A model generated the notes under the pieces. That model was not told the origin of the DNA, searched no databases, and worked only from the letters and a program-made list of their open reading frames with translations. A stretch of 64,000 nt of DNA from Endocalyx cinctus (Eukaryota; Ascomycota; Sordariomycetes; Amphisphaeriales; Apiosporaceae), in contig BCKC01000001.1 in NCBI GenBank assembly GCA_001600455.1, positions 1,452,441-1,516,440 on the forward strand, read 5' to 3'. Below, one piece after another: positions 60,367-64,000 of the stretch. The position numbers were made by a program, and so were the translations under genes. How positions within the stretch are numbered: position 1 is the first letter of the stretch; each line of letters begins with the position of its first letter.

Positions 60367-61275
60367 CTAGTCTCCCCCCCACCACTCACCAGGATCGATC
60401 GGCTTAGCAGCATCCGCCACATCCCACCGAAAAGGCTTGACCTGCTCCCCCACGGGACTCATCATCGACCTCTCGAGCCAGCGCGCGTACTCGCAAAACC
60501 CGCCGACGCTGCCGACGACGCTCGCGCGCCTGACGCCCCGGACGCCCTCGAACAGGCGCAGCACGTCCGGCCCCGCGCCGCGCCAGACGGCCTGCCAGAC
60601 GTCGACGACGACCTCGTCCTTGCCCGTCAGCTGGGACGTGACCCCGGAGCGGTCGAACCCGGGTTCGGCGTCGAGGCGGACGGGGACCCGGAACCGTTTC
60701 ACCAGGCGCGCGAGCCTAGGGGACCGCACGGGCGAGCGGTGCTTGGAGAGCCGCGGGAAAGTCGTGAGCAGGGAGGCGTGCGCGAGGAAGGTGTTTTGGC
60801 CGTAGAGGATCGAGGTGCCTTCGGCGTGGAGTTGGCGGCAGGTGCGGAGGATGGAGGGGTGGATCGCGGGCGGGGGGAAGACGGTGGTGAGGGCGGCGGA
60901 AGAGGTTGTTTTCCCCCGCCGGATGAGGAGGAGGTGCTGATATATCTCTAGCCGGATCTCGAAGGGGAGGGTGAGAAGCGTGGGGCGGGGGATTTCCGGG
61001 TGGGGGGAAATCGGGCCGAAGCGTAAATTGGACGGCGATGACGATGCCGAAGCTGGCGGGGGCCGGTTCGCCGTCTTTTCCGCTTCTCGGTCTTCCCATC
61101 CCGCCGCGTCTTCGACGGGTTGCGCCGGAGCCGGCGCCGGTTCCGCCGCCGAAGGGGTCCCCGGATCTTCGTCGTAAGGGCCGAAAATGGAGGGCCGAGA
61201 CGACGGCGACGGAGGTAGCTCGATCACCGACGCCGTCGAGAGAAGCGGGGTGTCGTCGGTGGATAATACGCTCAT
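60367..61275 (-). CDS. 2EXR/F-box-like fungal protein of unknown function
   Basis: Single-exon gene of 302 aa from the ATG at 61275 (the open frame extends further upstream, but only from a TTG). Residues 1-100 are Pro/Ser/Ala-rich and probably disordered. The conserved core is LLTLPFEIRLEIYQHLLL (about 121-138), then HPSILRTCRQLHAEGTSILYGQNTF (about 163-187), the arrangement of the fungal 2EXR or related F-box-like domains. The rest has Arg-rich and Trp-containing segments with no further motif. Such proteins form large fungal families; some may act as substrate adaptors, but none of that is visible here. The gene is very GC-rich compared with the flanks and lacks introns. Confidence 0.75.
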   Translation of the reverse strand: MSVLSTDDTPLLSTASVIELPPSPSSRPSIFGPYDEDPGTPSAAEPAPAPAQPVEDAAGWEDREAEKTANRPPPASASSSPSNLRFGPISPHPEIPRPTLLTLPFEIRLEIYQHLLLIRRGKTTSSAALTTVFPPPAIHPSILRTCRQLHAEGTSILYGQNTFLAHASLLTTFPRLSKHRSPVRSPRLARLVKRFRVPVRLDAEPGFDRSGVTSQLTGKDEVVVDVWQAVWRGAGPDVLRLFEGVRGVRRASVVGSVGGFCEYARWLERSMMSPVGEQVKPFRWDVADAAKPIDPGEWWGGD

Positions 61276-63008
61276 AGTAAGAGATGAGAGAGAAAGCAAG
61301 GAGAAGAAAATTGCGGGGGAAATTAAAATAACTATTCGCAAGTCTAACTACTTAAAGGACAAAAGGAGCCAAAATAAAAACAAGAGGGGCAGAGAGGTCA
61401 AGGGGGAAGAAATGGTATTATAGTTGGCGTTTCGCTAAGATAAAATAGAAATAAAAGATTATATCGGCACCACGATCTTTTCGGTTCGATTCGATGAACC
61501 GGATTTGATACGCAACGAAACTTGAGACAGTTCTAAGTCATGTTTTGTTTTGAAAAATCGAAAAGCTACTTTTTCTATCTATTCTATAGGGTTCAAGGAA
61601 AGGATAACGGAAGAGAAAGGAGAAAAAGGAGGAAGAGGAAAGTAAATAAATAAAAAGGGTCGAGAAAGATAGAATATTGGACGGGTACATTGCTTGTGTC
61701 ACGCTTCTCTTGTCTTCGTGTGGTTAAGTTGGTGGTGCATGCCGGAGTATATATGGCGGGATTTACAAGGGGGNGGCGGGNTTCGTGCAGCGAATTATTT
61801 TGGTGTTCTTGTTTTCTTATCCTCCCTTCTCCTCCGCATTTCGGACACTAAGAATTAAAGATATATGTACGTATGTAAATAAATAAATAGGAATACAAAT
61901 TGTGATATTAACTATTGGTTGTGCGGGTTTGGTTTTCAGATAGGAAATATTCGTATGTAACCGTGTCAGCGTTGAGGTTGTATTATAGTAATTAAAGTGG
62001 GAGTATGGAAAATGTATGAATACTCTCTACTCTGAACTAACTGGACCAGCTGGACCAACTGGACCTTTTCTGTTACGATATTTTACCAGATTAAAAACAA
62101 AGATAGCTTTTCAGGATTGGGAACGGAGGCGGGTAAAGGGATATAATTTTCAAGGAGGAGAGGAATGGTATAGTGGACTACTGTAGCTGGTCTGAGGAAA
62201 GTTTGACTCCAAAAGACTTCGTTTAGATTCACATGACTCGTTTATAATGTATCACGGGAAAGCTGGAACCAAGAGGGTCCAACCTATCTGGATATAGCGA
62301 CCGGGTCTGTATTGCGGTATGTAGAAATAGGTACCTACTATGGATGTATGTACCTACCTAGCAGCCTAGGTACCTAAGGTATGTATGTAAGAAGATAAGA
62401 CGGAATGGACTCTGTAACTCGAGACCTGCATTAATACGGTACTACTGTCCACTATACTCAAGTCCACGGGTACATACCTACCTAAGGTACCTACCTAGGT
62501 ATGTATGCAGGCAGGCAGGTATGGTAATGTGAACCTTATTATAAGCTTTCTAAAGGTTCTAAGGTTATCTATTTCCCTTATTACCTGCTTTATTAATTGT
62601 GGATTAGATAAGAGATAACATGGGAAATTCCGAACCGAATAACAGGGAAAGTGTCAGGGGAGCTTAGATCGTCCGGGTTCTTCAGTGCCACTATATAGTG
62701 GGGTTTGAAATGATCTTCGTTATCGTCATTCATGATACTTACCTATCTTCTTCAAAAAAATAATAATAATTCAAATCCGAGTTTTAAGTCTACGGGTATT
62801 GTTAAGCACAACTTCAAGGAGTTTACTATAGTATCGCTGACTATACCGTATTCGTTACAATCCATTTCTATTTACCCAGGTATATAGTCTTATTTATTGC
62901 TTCATCATCGATTACCTCTATCGGTGTCATCTCGAATTCGAGTTCGAGTTCAAGTCTGAGCTCGAGTCACGTCGGTAGTTAAAACATCCTAGTCGACAAC
63001 CCGGCAGC
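61276..63008. other. Divergent intergenic region with unresolved bases
   Basis: About 1.7 kb between the 2EXR-like and cystinosin-like genes. Two N bases occur at 61774 and 61781 inside a G-run. A dense TAGGTACCTA-type palindrome cluster lies at 62325-62525. A TTCGAG/CTCGAG-rich imperfect palindromic stretch (62932-62972) lies 40-80 bp upstream of the cystinosin-like start. No gene seen. Confidence 0.45.
62325..62525. repeat. Cluster of TAGGTACCTA-type palindromic repeats
   Basis: Many overlapping copies of TACCTA, CCTAGG and GGTACC, in both orientations because the units are self-complementary, with GTATGT between them. The same elements recur at 15570-16570, 40205-40240, 50400-50500 and 55997-56065. 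Confidence 0.7.
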
Positions 63009-64000
63009 ATGGGTTTCCTCGAATTTCTTTCCATCATTTTCGGATGGATCTATACCATCTGCTGGTCACTTTCGTTTTATCCCCAGCCGATATTGAATTA
63101 TCGGAACAAGTCAACCGCGGGAACTACCGTAGACTTCCCTTTTCTTAACATCTTTGGTACGTCGGTCCAATGATTATGGTGCAGACCTAGAGTGTCTAAA
63201 TATAATGACAACCCGACCCGTCCGACTCAAAGTGTTGACCTATATGTAACCCCTCTACTTAGGTTTCGTGGCTTACTTTATATACAATGCCGCGTTTTAT
63301 TGGTCCCCCGTCATTCGAGAACACTATGCCCTTCGCAACCGAGGCCACATGCCTCCCGTTGCCTTCAACGACATCGCCTTCGCCTTCCACGCCGTCATCG
63401 TCACCGCCGTGCTAAACACGCAATACTTCATCCCTTCTCTGTGGGGAATCCGACGGGCTCGGGGATCGAAGCCGTCGCGGTTCACGGTCGGGGTCGCGGC
63501 CGGGTCGATCGTGGGCGTGCTGGTGATAGTGTGCGTCGTGCTCCGAAGCAGCCCGGTGACGGCGGATCCGCGGGTCGACTGGGCCTGGATAGACGTGATG
63601 TACGCGCTCTCGTACGTGAAGCTCATCGTCACGGTGGTCAAGTACATGCCGCAGCTGGTGTTCAACTACCGGAACCGCAGCACCGAGGGCTGGAGCATAT
63701 CGCAGATCATCCTCGACTTTACTGGAGGCGTGCTCAGCGTCGCCCAGCTCGTCATAGACTCGCACCTGCAGCGGGACTGGTCCGGCATCACGGGCAACCT
63801 CGCCAAGTTCGTCCTCGGCAACGTCAGCATCGTTTACGACCTGGCTTTCATGACGCAGCATTACGTCTGCTTCCCCGAAAGGAGGCGCGCCGCTAAGGGC
63901 GACGCCGCCGAGGATGAGGATGCTGCCGAGGAGGAGGGCGAAGAGAACGCCGCTAAATACGGCGAGCGTTCGTCGCTGTTGGAAAGGGGAGAGTCGCAGA
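63009..64000 (+). CDS. Cystinosin-like PQ-loop lysosomal/vacuolar transporter (3' end cut by window)
   Basis: Two exons seen: 63009-63156 and 63263 to beyond 64000; no stop is reached. The 296 residues visible include most of a seven-helix PQ-loop protein. Cystinosin exports cystine from lysosomes with protons; in fungi it sits in the vacuole. Seen: helix 1, MGFLEFLSIIFGWIYTICWS; PQ-loop 1, SFYPQPILNYRNKSTAG (P25-Q26); NIFGFVAYFIYNAAFYWSP across the intron; FNDIAFAFHAV; PQ-loop 2, KYMPQLVFNYRNRSTEGWS (P179-Q180); LDFTGGVLSVAQ; and GNLAKFVLGNVSIVYDLAF. The tail is acidic (EDEDAAEEEGEE). Two PQ-loops with these flanks separate it from SWEET and MPDU1 proteins. The GTACGT donor is phase 1 and the frame closes exactly. 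Base composition rises sharply in GC from about 63400. Confidence 0.9.

Noticed and set aside
1..64000. CRISPR arrays, bacterial operons, biosynthetic gene cluster, intact transposon
   Set aside because: No regular spacer-repeat arrays, no polyketide or peptide synthetase genes, and no transposase, integrase or reverse transcriptase motifs were seen on either strand.

Overview
The window is nuclear DNA of a filamentous ascomycete (Pezizomycotina, most likely Sordariomycetes; the order is not resolved). Evidence: short introns of about 60-140 nt with GTAAGT/GTATGT donors, CTAAC-like branch sites and C/T-AG acceptors; families typical of filamentous fungi (DUF1996, fungal rhodopsin-domain membrane protein, Zn2Cys6 factor, 2EXR-like protein, small cysteine-rich secreted proteins); and long AT-rich gene-free stretches rich in microsatellites and TAGGTACCTA-type palindromes. 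I support 17 protein genes and no tRNA, rRNA, CRISPR or intact transposon. Exon structures were built by hand from splice signals, reading-frame closure and family similarity recalled from memory.

Layout. 0.4-6.6 kb: an aprataxin/Hnt3-like DNA repair hydrolase (-) divergent from a large DHX57-type DEAH helicase (+). 6.8-11.8 kb: a secretome island with two tandem paralogous 8-cysteine secreted mini-proteins (-) and a secreted DUF1996 protein (+). 12.9-19.1 kb: importin alpha (-) divergent from the telomere protein Pot1 (+). 20-25.4 kb: cohesin subunit Scc3/SA (-) divergent from the urease accessory protein UreD (+). 26.1-30 kb: RNA polymerase III subunit Rpc4 (+) convergent with a rhodopsin-domain membrane protein (-). 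33.7-38.4 kb: a kynurenine formamidase-like hydrolase (+) convergent with an MFS transporter of the Dal5/Tna1 type (-). 42.1-44.1 kb: a protein with a C-terminal Zn2Cys6 cluster (-). 51.4-59.6 kb: a B-type cyclin (+) and a mitochondrial aspartate/glutamate-type carrier with EF-hands (+). 60.4-61.3 kb: a 2EXR/F-box-like protein (-). 63 kb to the end: a cystinosin-like PQ-loop transporter (+), cut by the window edge.

How the genes relate. Most are core housekeeping genes (cohesion, telomere capping, nuclear import, cell cycle, Pol III), many in divergent pairs that share a promoter region. There is no biosynthetic gene cluster. The lineage-specific content is the 6.8-11.8 kb secretome island. 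Its two mini-proteins share an unusual structure: a first exon of six bases coding only Met-Lys, then an intron, then a signal peptide and an 8-Cys domain. This is the best candidate for something undescribed. Two genes (DUF1996 and the rhodopsin-domain protein) each carry one surplus base in a short homopolymer that breaks the expected frame. With the two N bases near 61.78 kb, this points to base-level assembly errors, or to recent pseudogenisation.
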